Part shown: positions 1-7,956 of the stretch, piece after piece
Position numbering within the stretch: the first letter of the stretch is position 1
Layout of the letters: every line of letters starts with the position of its first letter
DNA from: Chitinophaga oryziterrae
GTDB taxonomy: Bacteria; Bacteroidota; Bacteroidia; Chitinophagales; Chitinophagaceae
NCBI RefSeq assembly: GCF_009758125.1
Contig: NZ_WRXO01000002.1
Span: forward strand, 558,001 to 622,000
Length of the DNA stretch: 64,000 bases
Direction of reading: 5' to 3'
Program-made: the position numbers and the translations under genes
The notes under the pieces: model-generated
Database searches by the model: none
Told to the model about the DNA's origin: nothing
Seen by the model: the letters and a program-made list of their open reading frames with translations, nothing else

Positions 1-570
1 GACCATCATCATCAAAATGTTTTTCATGGTGGTAACTTCCATGGTGATTATATCTCCCTGGAAATGGATAAAGTGAAGATCGCTATCACGAAGTTGTCCA
101 TGCTGTCCGAAAGACAACTCAACTACCTGATGAATGATAAGCTGAACCACAAGTTCCCGCCATTCATGAACCTGGGTAAACTGGGCTTCAACTTTGGTAT
201 GCAGGGTATACAGTTCACCGCTACTTCAACGGTAGCAGAGAACCAGACGCTGTCTTTCCCGATGTATGTACACAGTATTCCCAATAACAATGACAACCAG
301 GATATTGTGAGCATGGGATGTAATGCAGCGCTGATGACACAGCGTGTTATTGACAATACATTTGAAGTACTGGCTATACAGGTGATGACGATGTTGCAGG
401 CAGTAGATTACCTGAATTGCCAGGATAAGCTGTCCAGCTTCTCACACAGGATCTACAGTGAAGTAAGGGCTATTTTCCCTAAATTTATTGAGGATAGCCC
501 TAAATATAAAGATGCTAAAAGGATTAAAGAATATCTGCAGACGCATGAACCGGAAATAGTATTTATATGA
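1..570 (+). CDS. Aromatic amino acid ammonia-lyase (HAL/TAL family), C-terminal part, 5' end off window
   Basis: The reading frame is open from base 1, so the ATG at 64 is internal. The segment just before it reads HGGNFHGDYISLEMDK, which matches the conserved GGNFHG block of histidine and tyrosine ammonia-lyases, followed by the SERQLNYLM helix. The N-terminal part with the Ala-Ser-Gly that forms the MIO cofactor is off the window. Family members remove ammonia from His, Tyr or Phe. In flexirubin and aryl-polyene clusters the enzyme is taken to be a tyrosine ammonia-lyase making 4-coumarate, the aryl starter. That substrate is inferred from the neighbours, because the selectivity residues lie upstream. 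The stop overlaps the next start (ATGA), so the two genes are translationally coupled. Confidence 0.88.
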   Translation, partial: DHHHQNVFHGGNFHGDYISLEMDKVKIAITKLSMLSERQLNYLMNDKLNHKFPPFMNLGKLGFNFGMQGIQFTATSTVAENQTLSFPMYVHSIPNNNDNQDIVSMGCNAALMTQRVIDNTFEVLAIQVMTMLQAVDYLNCQDKLSSFSHRIYSEVRAIFPKFIEDSPKYKDAKRIKEYLQTHEPEIVFI

Positions 571-1295
571 AATGTGCTTTAATAACAGGAGGCTCAAGAG
601 GGATAGGCAGGGCGATATGTATAAAAATGGCGGAGCTGGGCTATTATGTACTCATCAATTATAAGGGCAATGAAGCAGCGGCCAACGAAACGCTGGAAGC
701 TGTGCGTGCAAAAGGAAGTGATGGGGAGATCCTGAAATTTGATGTGGGAAATGAAGAGGAAGTACAGGCGGTGTTAGGTGGCTGGGTAGAGAATAATAAA
801 GAGAAACAGGTAGAGGTGCTGGTGAATAATGCCGGTATCCGCGAAGATAACCTGCTGTTCTGGATGAACAGTACGCAGTGGAGAAATGTGTTGAACAGCA
901 GTCTGGATGGATTCTTCTATGTAACCAAGCAGGTACTGAACAATATGCTGATGAAGCGTTACGGACGTATCATCAATATTGTGTCCTTATCCGGTATCAA
1001 AGGGATGCCAGGGCAAACGAATTACTCTGCGGCCAAAGCCGGTGTAATTGGGGCTACCAAAGCGCTGGCGCAGGAAGTGGCCAAACGCGGTGTAACGGTA
1101 AATGCAGTAGCACCCGGGTTTATCAGAACGGATATGACAGCAGACCTGAATGAGAAAGAGCTGGCGGCACAGGTGCCTATGAATCGCTTTGGTACACCTG
1201 AAGAAGTAGCTGAAGCAGTTGCGTTCTTTGCCTCAAAAGCTTCCGCTTATATTACGGGAGAAATATTATCAATTAACGGAGGACTATACACTTAA
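567..1295 (+). CDS. 3-oxoacyl-ACP reductase, FabG-like SDR
   Basis: This 242-residue classical short-chain dehydrogenase has an NADPH-binding TGGSRGIG at residues 7-14, NNAG at 87-90, and a catalytic Ser140, Tyr153, Lys157 set (YSAAK). Length and motifs fit FabG. The likely role is reducing the 3-ketoacyl-ACP formed in each polyene extension cycle; it is the only ketoreductase in the cluster. It overlaps the ammonia-lyase by 4 bp and is followed after 4 bp by a ketosynthase, so the three form one transcription unit. General fatty acid FabG activity cannot be excluded from sequence, but the position argues for a dedicated pigment enzyme. Confidence 0.92.
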   Translation: MKCALITGGSRGIGRAICIKMAELGYYVLINYKGNEAAANETLEAVRAKGSDGEILKFDVGNEEEVQAVLGGWVENNKEKQVEVLVNNAGIREDNLLFWMNSTQWRNVLNSSLDGFFYVTKQVLNNMLMKRYGRIINIVSLSGIKGMPGQTNYSAAKAGVIGATKALAQEVAKRGVTVNAVAPGFIRTDMTADLNEKELAAQVPMNRFGTPEEVAEAVAFFASKASAYITGEILSINGGLYT

Positions 1296-1299
1296 TGAT

Positions 1300-2526
1300 A
1301 TGAAGAGAGTAGTGATCACTGGCTTGGGAATCTATTCCTGTATAGGCAAAAGCCTGGAGGACGTAAGGGATTCATTGTACAAAGGGAAATCTGGTATAAT
1401 ACTGGACCCGGCCAGGAAAGCTTATGGCTACCGGTCCGGTTTAACCGGTTTTGTAGACAGACCCGAACTGAAAGGACTGTTAGACCGTCGCGCCCGGATG
1501 ATGATGCCGGAGCAGGCGGAATTTGCATATATGAGTACCCGCGATGCGATGGCACAGGCGGGTATCGACCCGGATTATATAGAGAAAACAGAAGTTGGTT
1601 TGCTGTTTGGGAATGACAGCTCTTCCAAACCGGTGATAGAGGCAACCGATATTATGCGGGAGAAGAAGGATACCATGATGGTGGGATCGGGTTCTGTATT
1701 CCAGACGATGAACTCTACCGTAAACATGAACCTGGCTACTATCTTTAAGCTGCGCGGGATTAACTTCAGCGTAAGTGCGGCCTGTGCAAGCGGTTCCCAT
1801 GCCATTGGCCTGGGATATACCTTTATCCGTAACGGAATGCAGGATTGTGTGATTTGCGGAGGCGCCCAGGAAGTGAACGTTTACTCCATGGGCAACTTCG
1901 ATGCGATTGCTGCATTCTCTGTAAGGGAATCTGATCCTGCAAAGGCCAGCCGTCCGTTTGACAGGGACCGTGACGGGCTTGTACCAAGTGGCGGTGCGGC
2001 AACGGTGATCCTGGAAAGCCTGGAATCTGCGCAGCGCAGAGGGGCAAAGATCCTGGGAGAGGTGATAGGTTACGGTTTTTCTTCTAACGGAGCGCATATC
2101 TCCAACCCTACTATAGATGGTCCGGTACGTTCCCTGCAGATTGCTTTGCAGGATTCCGGACTACAGGCACGTGATATCGGGTATATCAATGCGCATGCTA
2201 CCAGTACCCAGGCGGGTGATGCCAGTGAGGCCGCTGCACTGGACCTGGTGTTTGGAGAGTCCAAACCTTATATCAGTTCCACCAAATCCATGACCGGCCA
2301 CGAATGCTGGATGGCGGGTGCGAGTGAGATCGTGTACTCCATGCTGATGATGCAGAACGGGTTTATAGCCCCTAATATCAACCTGGAGAATCCTGATGGA
2401 GCTGCTGCGAGATTAAATATTACAAATTCTACTATTAATAAAGATTTTAATATATTTTTGTCTAACTCTTTTGGCTTTGGGGGTACTAATTCATCTCTCA
2501 TCGTCCGTAAATGGGATAATAAATAA
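1300..2526 (+). CDS. Beta-ketoacyl-ACP synthase (KAS I/II type), intact
   Basis: The ATG at 1300 gives 408 residues and starts 4 bp after the reductase stop. An in-frame upstream start at 1219 would lie inside the reductase and is rejected. The Cys-His-His triad is intact: Cys162 in SAACASGSHA, His299 in NAHATST, His334 in KSMTGHECWMAGASE. The C-terminal SNSFGFGGTN block is also complete. It should condense malonyl-ACP with a growing acyl-ACP. It is one of three complete ketosynthases here, so the division of labour (initiation, elongation, or supply for the dialkylresorcinol half) cannot be read from sequence. It is the last gene of the first operon, before a 263-bp gap. Confidence 0.93.
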   Translation: MKRVVITGLGIYSCIGKSLEDVRDSLYKGKSGIILDPARKAYGYRSGLTGFVDRPELKGLLDRRARMMMPEQAEFAYMSTRDAMAQAGIDPDYIEKTEVGLLFGNDSSSKPVIEATDIMREKKDTMMVGSGSVFQTMNSTVNMNLATIFKLRGINFSVSAACASGSHAIGLGYTFIRNGMQDCVICGGAQEVNVYSMGNFDAIAAFSVRESDPAKASRPFDRDRDGLVPSGGAATVILESLESAQRRGAKILGEVIGYGFSSNGAHISNPTIDGPVRSLQIALQDSGLQARDIGYINAHATSTQAGDASEAAALDLVFGESKPYISSTKSMTGHECWMAGASEIVYSMLMMQNGFIAPNINLENPDGAAARLNITNSTINKDFNIFLSNSFGFGGTNSSLIVRKWDNK

Positions 2527-2789
2527 TTAATTAACTGTCAACACTTTAGAGAATTATCGCCTCAACATGCAATCTGCAGGTCCATATTGTGCACTTAACT
2601 GCCGGGATATTTACTAACTTTGAGCGGGAATAATCATCATAACGTATTGACCAGGCGAACTATAGTTAAAGTTAAAGGATCATTTAAGGGGATACAGGGC
2701 GGGTAATGTCACAGCATTTTATAATTAATCAACCTGATTATTTTAACTAACAATTTTGTTTCAACCTATATCTCAGAGTTACACTTATT
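2527..2789. promoter_or_regulatory. Intergenic region with candidate promoter for the second pigment operon
   Basis: This is the largest gap between genes of the cluster. It contains TAACTTTG at 2615-2622, a perfect match to the Bacteroidota -7 consensus TAnnTTTG, with a TTG at 2587-2589 (25-bp spacing, slightly longer than usual). Transcription would start near 2628 and leave a leader of about 160 nt before the acyl carrier protein gene. I saw no strong terminator for the preceding operon. Confidence 0.5.
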
Positions 2790-3047
2790 ATGGAGAAGAA
2801 CGAGATCATATTGACCACAAATGCATTCCTGGTAGAGGAATTTGAAGCTAATCCTGAGAATATCAAGCCGGAGGCCAACCTTAAGATAGTATTGGACCTG
2901 GATAGTCTTGATTATATAGACCTGGTAGTTGTTATTGAGAATAACTTCGGTTTCAAGGTTAACCCTGAAGATTTCCAGTCAATTATTACGTTCCAGGACT
3001 TCTACGACTATGTAGGCACTCGTGTAAAACAAAAAGAACTGGTATAA
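2790..3047 (+). CDS. Acyl carrier protein (first)
   Basis: This acidic 85-residue protein has the phosphopantetheine site Asp38-Ser39-Leu in LDLDSLDYIDLV, as in type II fatty acid and polyketide carrier proteins. It should carry the growing polyene as a thioester after modification by the phosphopantetheinyl transferase encoded at 22918. Its stop codon overlaps the next start (TAATG), which suggests it works with the acyltransferase that follows. The helix II signature differs from the second carrier at 9774 (LDSIDALEL), so the two may serve different chains. Confidence 0.93.
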   Translation: MEKNEIILTTNAFLVEEFEANPENIKPEANLKIVLDLDSLDYIDLVVVIENNFGFKVNPEDFQSIITFQDFYDYVGTRVKQKELV

Positions 3048-3937
3048 TGTCTTCCTGGGAGGGGAAATCCAAAGGAAACAAGCTGGGGTACAGTATTTTC
3101 ATTGGGATTTTGCGTTACGGAGGAGTAATGCCCGCATATGTATTGTTAAGATTTGTGGCGGGATACTACTTTTTGTTTTCTTATAGTTCTTCACGCCCCA
3201 TTTTTCAATACTTTCATACAAAAGTCGGATACGGCTGGTGGAAATCCTTATACAGTGTATACAGGAATTACTACGTATTCGGACAAGTGCTGATAGACAA
3301 GGTTGTTGTCATGTCAGGCTTATCCAACAAATTCACTTTTGAATTTGAGGGGGAAGCCTATCTGCGTGAAATAACCGCTGCGGGTAAAGGCGGTATCATG
3401 CTCAGTGCTCACCTGGGTAACTGGGAAGTGGCCGGGCACTTGTTTCAGCGGCTGGAAACAAGGATTAACATCGTGATGTTCGACGGAGAACACGAACGTA
3501 TTAAAAAATATTTGTCGTCTGTTACAGGAGAACGGAATGTGAATATTATTGTTATTAAGGATGATTTATCGCACATTTACGCCATTAATGATGCCCTGAG
3601 CAAACAGGAACTGGTGTGCATGCATGCGGATCGTTTCCTGGAAGGCAATAAAACGGTGACGATACCATTCCTGGGACAGGATGCTAAGTTCCCGGCAGGT
3701 CCTTTCCTGCTGGCTGCTACATTCCGTGTACCGGTATCACTGGTGTTTGCCTGTAAAGAATCAAATACGCATTACCATTTATATGCCACCAGGCCAAGGG
3801 AATACAACGGTCGTCGCAGGCAGGGGATAGAACTGGCTGCACAGGATTTTGTAGAAGAAATGGAAGCCATCGTGAAGAAGTATCCTGAGCAGTGGTTTAA
3901 TTATTATGATTTCTGGGACTCGTCCAATCCAAAATAA
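3047..3937 (+). CDS. LpxL/HtrB-like lysophospholipid acyltransferase family protein
   Basis: This 296-residue protein has an N-terminal hydrophobic segment and the HX4E motif His122-LGNW-Glu127 of the lipid A late acyltransferases. Family members transfer an acyl group from ACP to a hydroxyl at the inner membrane. Related genes are a regular part of aryl-polyene clusters. Being coupled to an ACP gene, it probably moves the finished polyenoyl chain from ACP to an acceptor. The acceptor is unknown: it could be a lipid anchor or the dialkylresorcinol phenol of a flexirubin. A true lipid A enzyme is less likely in this context. Confidence 0.85.
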   Translation: MSSWEGKSKGNKLGYSIFIGILRYGGVMPAYVLLRFVAGYYFLFSYSSSRPIFQYFHTKVGYGWWKSLYSVYRNYYVFGQVLIDKVVVMSGLSNKFTFEFEGEAYLREITAAGKGGIMLSAHLGNWEVAGHLFQRLETRINIVMFDGEHERIKKYLSSVTGERNVNIIVIKDDLSHIYAINDALSKQELVCMHADRFLEGNKTVTIPFLGQDAKFPAGPFLLAATFRVPVSLVFACKESNTHYHLYATRPREYNGRRRQGIELAAQDFVEEMEAIVKKYPEQWFNYYDFWDSSNPK

Positions 3938-3944
3938 ACTGATT

Positions 3945-4364
3945 ATGTTCATCCACACAGACAACATTACAGAGTATATTCCTCAACGCCCGCCTGTGGT
4001 GATGATCAGCGGCCTGCTGGAAGTTAAGGACAATATTACCCGTACCGGTCTGCAGATCGCAGCCGATAACCTGTTTGTTGAAGAAGGTAAACTGATGCCT
4101 CCCGGCTTGCTCGAAAATATGGCGCAGACAGCTGCTGCCAGAGTCGGTTATGTTGCCCAACAAGAAAATACACCCGTACCTATTGGCTTTATTGGAGCCG
4201 TGAAAGATTTTGAAGTATTTGAACTGCCGCCAGCCGGCTCATTCATCGAAACTATTACCGAAATCCAAAGCCAGGTGTTCAATGCCACTATGGTAGCGGC
4301 TAAGGTAATGCTGGATGGAAAACTGATGGCGCAATGCGAACTAAAGATTTTCATAAACCCATAA
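3945..4364 (+). CDS. Hot-dog fold 3-hydroxyacyl-ACP dehydratase-like protein (first)
   Basis: The ATG at 3945 gives 139 residues and lies 7 bp after the acyltransferase stop. The in-frame upstream start at 3906 overlaps that gene and is rejected. The sequence has the hot-dog pattern with a central helix MPPGLLENMAQTAAARVGY, as in the FabZ/ApeP-type dehydratases of aryl-polyene clusters. It lacks the HFPGxPxxPG stretch seen in the second dehydratase at 14287. It may dehydrate 3-hydroxyacyl-ACP, pair with the other hot-dog protein as a heterodimer, or act as a thioesterase. Confidence 0.75.
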   Translation: MFIHTDNITEYIPQRPPVVMISGLLEVKDNITRTGLQIAADNLFVEEGKLMPPGLLENMAQTAAARVGYVAQQENTPVPIGFIGAVKDFEVFELPPAGSFIETITEIQSQVFNATMVAAKVMLDGKLMAQCELKIFINP

Positions 4365-4377
4365 ACCCCCGATTTTT

Positions 4378-5124
4378 ATGATGTATTTTAAAAGACACAT
4401 GTGGTGTTTCTTTTCATTGCTGTTATTAAGTCTGGCCACCCGGGCTCAAACCCTTAAAGAATTTTACAATAGTGACACCATTCCGCTCACTTATCTCGGC
4501 GTAGACTTTTCCCTGGCTAAAGTACAGGGAGAAACAGCTATCGCCAGCCAGATGCGTGACAAGTTCGAAGAGATCAATAACGTGGTCACCAACGAACCGA
4601 AGAAGTACGATATAGCCGGTTCTTTTAAAAGGACCCGTGTTATAAACGAACTGTCTGCGGTGAATAAGCTGAATGCTGCCAGGAACACAGAGACACTGAA
4701 AGTAGATGATGTGCCGGCAATGGAAAAGGATAGTGTTAAAATAGCTGATATCGCGAAACATGTGAAATCATATGAACTGAGCGGGAAGAAAGGCATTGGG
4801 CTGGTATTTATCATGGACGGCATGAGTAAAACCAATAAGGAAGCTGCTATGTATGTTACGCTCCTGAACCTTTCTAACAAAAAAGTATTGTTTACTGAAC
4901 GTATGACGGGTAAAGCACAGGGATTCGGTTTCCGTAACTACTGGGCTTACACGGTATACAAAGTATTACATTCCATAGATAAGGATGATTACGCCGACTG
5001 GAAGAAAGAAGCATTGGCTGCTCCTGATGAAAAGGAAGAGGTGCTGGAAGTGCCTAAGAAAGCAGTAGATACGTTGAAAACAACGAAACCTCCCAAGGCT
5101 AAGAAAGTAGTGAAAAAGGGGTAG
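4378..5124 (+). CDS. Secreted protein of unknown function in the pigment operon
   Basis: This 248-residue protein starts at one of two adjacent ATGs (4378 or 4381). A signal peptide ends near TRAQ (about residue 24), so it is probably exported to the periplasm or envelope. The mature part is Lys-rich and ends in a basic, Pro/Lys/Val-rich tail (KPPKAKKVVKKG) suggestive of a disordered, envelope-binding end. I do not recognise a family. Placement 13 bp after the dehydratase, inside the operon, points to a role in placing or transporting the pigment, but this is inference. Confidence 0.75.
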   Translation: MMYFKRHMWCFFSLLLLSLATRAQTLKEFYNSDTIPLTYLGVDFSLAKVQGETAIASQMRDKFEEINNVVTNEPKKYDIAGSFKRTRVINELSAVNKLNAARNTETLKVDDVPAMEKDSVKIADIAKHVKSYELSGKKGIGLVFIMDGMSKTNKEAAMYVTLLNLSNKKVLFTERMTGKAQGFGFRNYWAYTVYKVLHSIDKDDYADWKKEALAAPDEKEEVLEVPKKAVDTLKTTKPPKAKKVVKKG

Positions 5125-5126
5125 TA

Positions 5127-5206
5127 ACTTAGTTTGATTTTGGGTGCAGGGCGAAGCCCCCCCTCAATTTTTTAGTGATGGAGCTTTGCTCCGTCACTAA
5201 AAAATT
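5127..5206 (+). repeat. Dispersed double-hairpin repeat, copy 1
   Basis: This is one of three related intergenic elements in the window (others at 29431 and 41511). It starts with an ACTTAGTTT-like edge and a GGGTGCAGGG block. The major hairpin has 19-nt arms at 5166-5184 and 5188-5206 around a 3-nt loop, with only one wobble pair. The minor hairpin seen in the other copies is degenerate here on its right arm. It separates two pigment genes, so if transcribed it could attenuate or stabilise the operon mRNA. Downstream Us are short, so strong termination is not assured. Confidence 0.8.
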
Positions 5207-5240
5207 GCTCTCTGAGAATGTTCGCATATAAAATATAAAC

Positions 5241-5693
5241 ATGAGCCCTGTATTAACAGAGAGTGCCAATATACTGGTAAAGTTTAATGAAGCAGATCCG
5301 CTGGGGATAGTATGGCATGGCCACTATGTGCGTTATTTTGAAGACGGGAGAGAGGCTTTCGGCGAGAAATACGGCTTGCGTTACCTGGATATTTATAAGG
5401 AAGGATATACAGTGCCTGTTGTAAATGTACAATGCAGTTATAAACGCTCTTTACGTTATGGCGACCGTGTTATTGTAGAAACTAAATACATCAATACCGC
5501 AGCTGCAAAGATCAGTTTTGAATATACGCTCTTTAATGCGGCAACGGGAGAACTGGTGGCAGAAGGCAGCTCTTTACAGGTATTCCTGGACGCGGCTACA
5601 TCTACCCTGCAACTGACCATCCCCCCGTTTTTTGAAACATGGAAAACAACGCATGGGCTTATACCTCCTCCAATTAATGTGAAAAGAAGATGA
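5241..5693 (+). CDS. Acyl-CoA/ACP thioesterase, 4-hydroxybenzoyl-CoA thioesterase (YbgC) type
   Basis: This 150-residue hot-dog protein has the N-terminal active-site pattern Asp19-Pro-Leu-Gly-Ile-Val-Trp-His-Gly-His, typical of the 4HBT/YbgC family in which the Asp is catalytic. It would hydrolyse an acyl thioester on ACP or CoA, either to release a product or to clear stalled chains. Thioesterases of this family are standard in aryl-polyene clusters. It overlaps the next ketosynthase by 4 bp, supporting a joint role in chain handling. Confidence 0.88.
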   Translation: MSPVLTESANILVKFNEADPLGIVWHGHYVRYFEDGREAFGEKYGLRYLDIYKEGYTVPVVNVQCSYKRSLRYGDRVIVETKYINTAAAKISFEYTLFNAATGELVAEGSSLQVFLDAATSTLQLTIPPFFETWKTTHGLIPPPINVKRR

Positions 5694-6832
5694 AAAGCGT
5701 GTATGTAGTTGCTGACAATATTTTATCTCCTTTAGGCAGAACTACCGAGGAGAATTTTTCTAATGTCTCCAGCGGGCAGAGTGGTATACAATTGCAGGAT
5801 AACAAAGCATTGTATACACAACCTTTTTATGCGGCTATGCTGCAACCCGGGCAACTGGAAGCGTATTGGAACGAGGATAGCCCCGATAGCTATACGAAGT
5901 TTGAACAACTGCTGATCTTGTCTGTGCAGACCGCATTGGACAGAACAGAGATAGATATCACTGACGGACGTACGGCATTTATCGTGTCTACTACAAAAGG
6001 GAATATTGAACTGCTGGAACAGCATCCGTCTGATCCTCCCTTGCAGGAGATGGAACTATTTCATACAGCTAAAAAAGTAGCGGCTTATTTTGATTACGAA
6101 CAGGACCCTATCGTAGTGAGTAACGCCTGTATTTCCGGACTGCTGGCCATATTAACGGCCCGCAGACTGATTTTGTCCGGGCGTTATGATCATGCAGTGG
6201 TAACAGGTGCGGATGTAGTCACTCAGTTCGTGTTATCAGGTTTCCAGTCGTTCCAGGCAGTAAGCAGTGAACCGTGCCGCCCGTTTGATGCTGCCAGGAA
6301 AGGGGTAACACTGGGAGAAGGGGCCGGCACCGTGATCTTAACATGCAAAGAAGAATACATACCCGCCAATGCCATCCTGGTAGGAGCAGGGGCGGTGAGT
6401 AATGATGCCAACCATATTTCCGGCCCTTCACGCACAGGTGCAGAACTGAGCCAGGCAATGGTAGCGGCCATGAAAAACAGTATGGTGAACAGTACTGATA
6501 TAGGTTTTGTTTCAGCACATGGTACAGCTACACTGTATAACGATGAAATGGAATCTAAAGCATTACAACTGGCAGGTTTGCTGGACACTCCTGTAAACAG
6601 TCTGAAAAGCTATTACGGGCATACATTAGGAGCCGCAGGATTAATAGAGGCCATCATAGGCATGCATGCCTTGCAACAGAACGTAGTGGTCCCTACGCTG
6701 GGGTTTGAAACACTGGGTGTAAGTGAACCGGTGAAAGTGAGCAGTGAGATGCTGCATAAAGAGATGAAACATTTTTTGAAGACAGTGTCAGGATTTGGCG
6801 GATGTAACGCTGCAATGGTATTTTCCAAATAA
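5690..6832 (+). CDS. Beta-ketoacyl-ACP synthase, intact (second)
   Basis: This 380-residue ketosynthase has a full triad: Cys147 in VSNACISG, His277 in SAHGTAT and His311 in KSYYGHTLGAAG. It also has the C-terminal SGFGGCNAA loop. It is shorter than the other two complete ketosynthases, and its N-terminal half is more divergent. Coupling to the thioesterase (4-bp overlap) places it in a sub-module with thioesterase and methyltransferase. It may start chains or extend a specific length range. Function as a condensing enzyme is well supported; its exact step is not. Confidence 0.9.
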   Translation: MKSVYVVADNILSPLGRTTEENFSNVSSGQSGIQLQDNKALYTQPFYAAMLQPGQLEAYWNEDSPDSYTKFEQLLILSVQTALDRTEIDITDGRTAFIVSTTKGNIELLEQHPSDPPLQEMELFHTAKKVAAYFDYEQDPIVVSNACISGLLAILTARRLILSGRYDHAVVTGADVVTQFVLSGFQSFQAVSSEPCRPFDAARKGVTLGEGAGTVILTCKEEYIPANAILVGAGAVSNDANHISGPSRTGAELSQAMVAAMKNSMVNSTDIGFVSAHGTATLYNDEMESKALQLAGLLDTPVNSLKSYYGHTLGAAGLIEAIIGMHALQQNVVVPTLGFETLGVSEPVKVSSEMLHKEMKHFLKTVSGFGGCNAAMVFSK

Positions 6833-6854
6833 ACGGGTACTTGATAATTGTAAT

Positions 6855-7922
6855 ATGGAGCTTTTTACAAAAGAAACGAAGACAGCACTACAGGCACAGG
6901 AAGCCGCATTAAGACTGGCATTTGCGCCTATAGCATTCCAGGCTACCCGCGCATTACGCGATATGGGCATCCTCCAGGTGATCAGCGATAGCGGTACTAA
7001 AGGGCTGACTATCGAGGAAGTACTGGAAAAGGTAAAAGTAACCCGTTATGCTGCCCGTGTACTCATGGAAGCAGGGCTGGGCATGGAACTGCTGATCGTG
7101 AACAATAAGAGATATTCCCTTACCAAAACAGGCTATTTCATCCTGCATGATAAGCTGACCCGCATCAACATGGACTTTACCCAGGACATCTGCTACCGTG
7201 GGATGGACCATCTGCAGGAAAGCCTGATAGAAGGAAAACCTGCCGGGTTGAAAGAGCTGGGCCCCTGGGATACCATTTACCCCGGACTGCCACTGCTGCC
7301 GCCCAAAATCGGCAAAAGCTGGTACGACTTTGATCACTACTATTCCGATCTCGCTTTCCCGCAGGCATTACAGATCGTATTTGAAAATAAACCCCGTAAA
7401 CTGCTGGACATTGGTGGTAACACCGGTAAATGGACACTGGCTTGTACCGCCCATGATAAAGAGGTACAGGTAACCATGTTCGATCTACCGGGTGAAATCG
7501 AAATTGCATCGCAAAGAGTGAAAGATGCCGGCGTTGCTGACCGCGTATCTTTTCATGAAGCCAACATCCTGGATGAAAGCTTACCTTTCCCTGCTGGTTT
7601 TGATGCTATCTGGATGAGCCAGTTCCTGGACTGCTTCTCTGAAGAGCAGATCGTATCCATTTTAAAACGTTGCGGAGATGCACTCACAGAAACCGGTACT
7701 ATCTATATCCTGGAACCTTTCTGGGACAGACAGCCGTTTAAGTCAGCCGCTTTCTGCCTGCAACAGACATCCCTGTATTTTACCGCTATGGCCAATGGTA
7801 ACAGCCAGATGTACCATACAGATGAATTTTTCCAGTGTATTGATCAGGCAGGATTAAAAATTGTTGATGAAAATAACCAGATGGGACTAAGTTACACATT
7901 GCTGCAATGCAAAAGAAAGTAG
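6855..7922 (+). CDS. SAM-dependent methyltransferase, O-methyltransferase (Methyltransf_2-like)
   Basis: The ATG at 6855 gives 355 residues; the in-frame start at 6795 lies inside the ketosynthase. The N-terminal third is helical with a winged-helix dimerisation pattern (FQATRALRDMGILQVI). The SAM motif I is LLDIGGNTGKW, followed by an acidic motif II, MFDLPGEIE. The layout matches plant-type and bacterial small-molecule O-methyltransferases. In this cluster it probably methylates the aryl ring or its phenol. C-methylation is also possible because flexirubin aryl heads are known to carry ring methyl groups. Confidence 0.85.
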   Translation: MELFTKETKTALQAQEAALRLAFAPIAFQATRALRDMGILQVISDSGTKGLTIEEVLEKVKVTRYAARVLMEAGLGMELLIVNNKRYSLTKTGYFILHDKLTRINMDFTQDICYRGMDHLQESLIEGKPAGLKELGPWDTIYPGLPLLPPKIGKSWYDFDHYYSDLAFPQALQIVFENKPRKLLDIGGNTGKWTLACTAHDKEVQVTMFDLPGEIEIASQRVKDAGVADRVSFHEANILDESLPFPAGFDAIWMSQFLDCFSEEQIVSILKRCGDALTETGTIYILEPFWDRQPFKSAAFCLQQTSLYFTAMANGNSQMYHTDEFFQCIDQAGLKIVDENNQMGLSYTLLQCKRK

Positions 7923-7956
7923 AAGCCACAACTATTACCACTAAACCCTACAATTT

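Noticed and set aside
64..570. Ammonia-lyase fragment as a complete small gene starting at 64
   Set aside because: The frame is open to base 1 and carries the conserved GGNFHG block just before 64, so the gene simply runs off the left edge.
1480..2097. Minus-strand frame of 205 residues across the first ketosynthase
   Set aside because: The plus-strand ketosynthase has a full catalytic triad here; the opposite frame has no recognisable domain.
5166..5206. Copy 1 hairpin as an ordinary intrinsic terminator
   Set aside because: There is no strong T run after it, the downstream genes are in the same cluster, and the same element recurs elsewhere.
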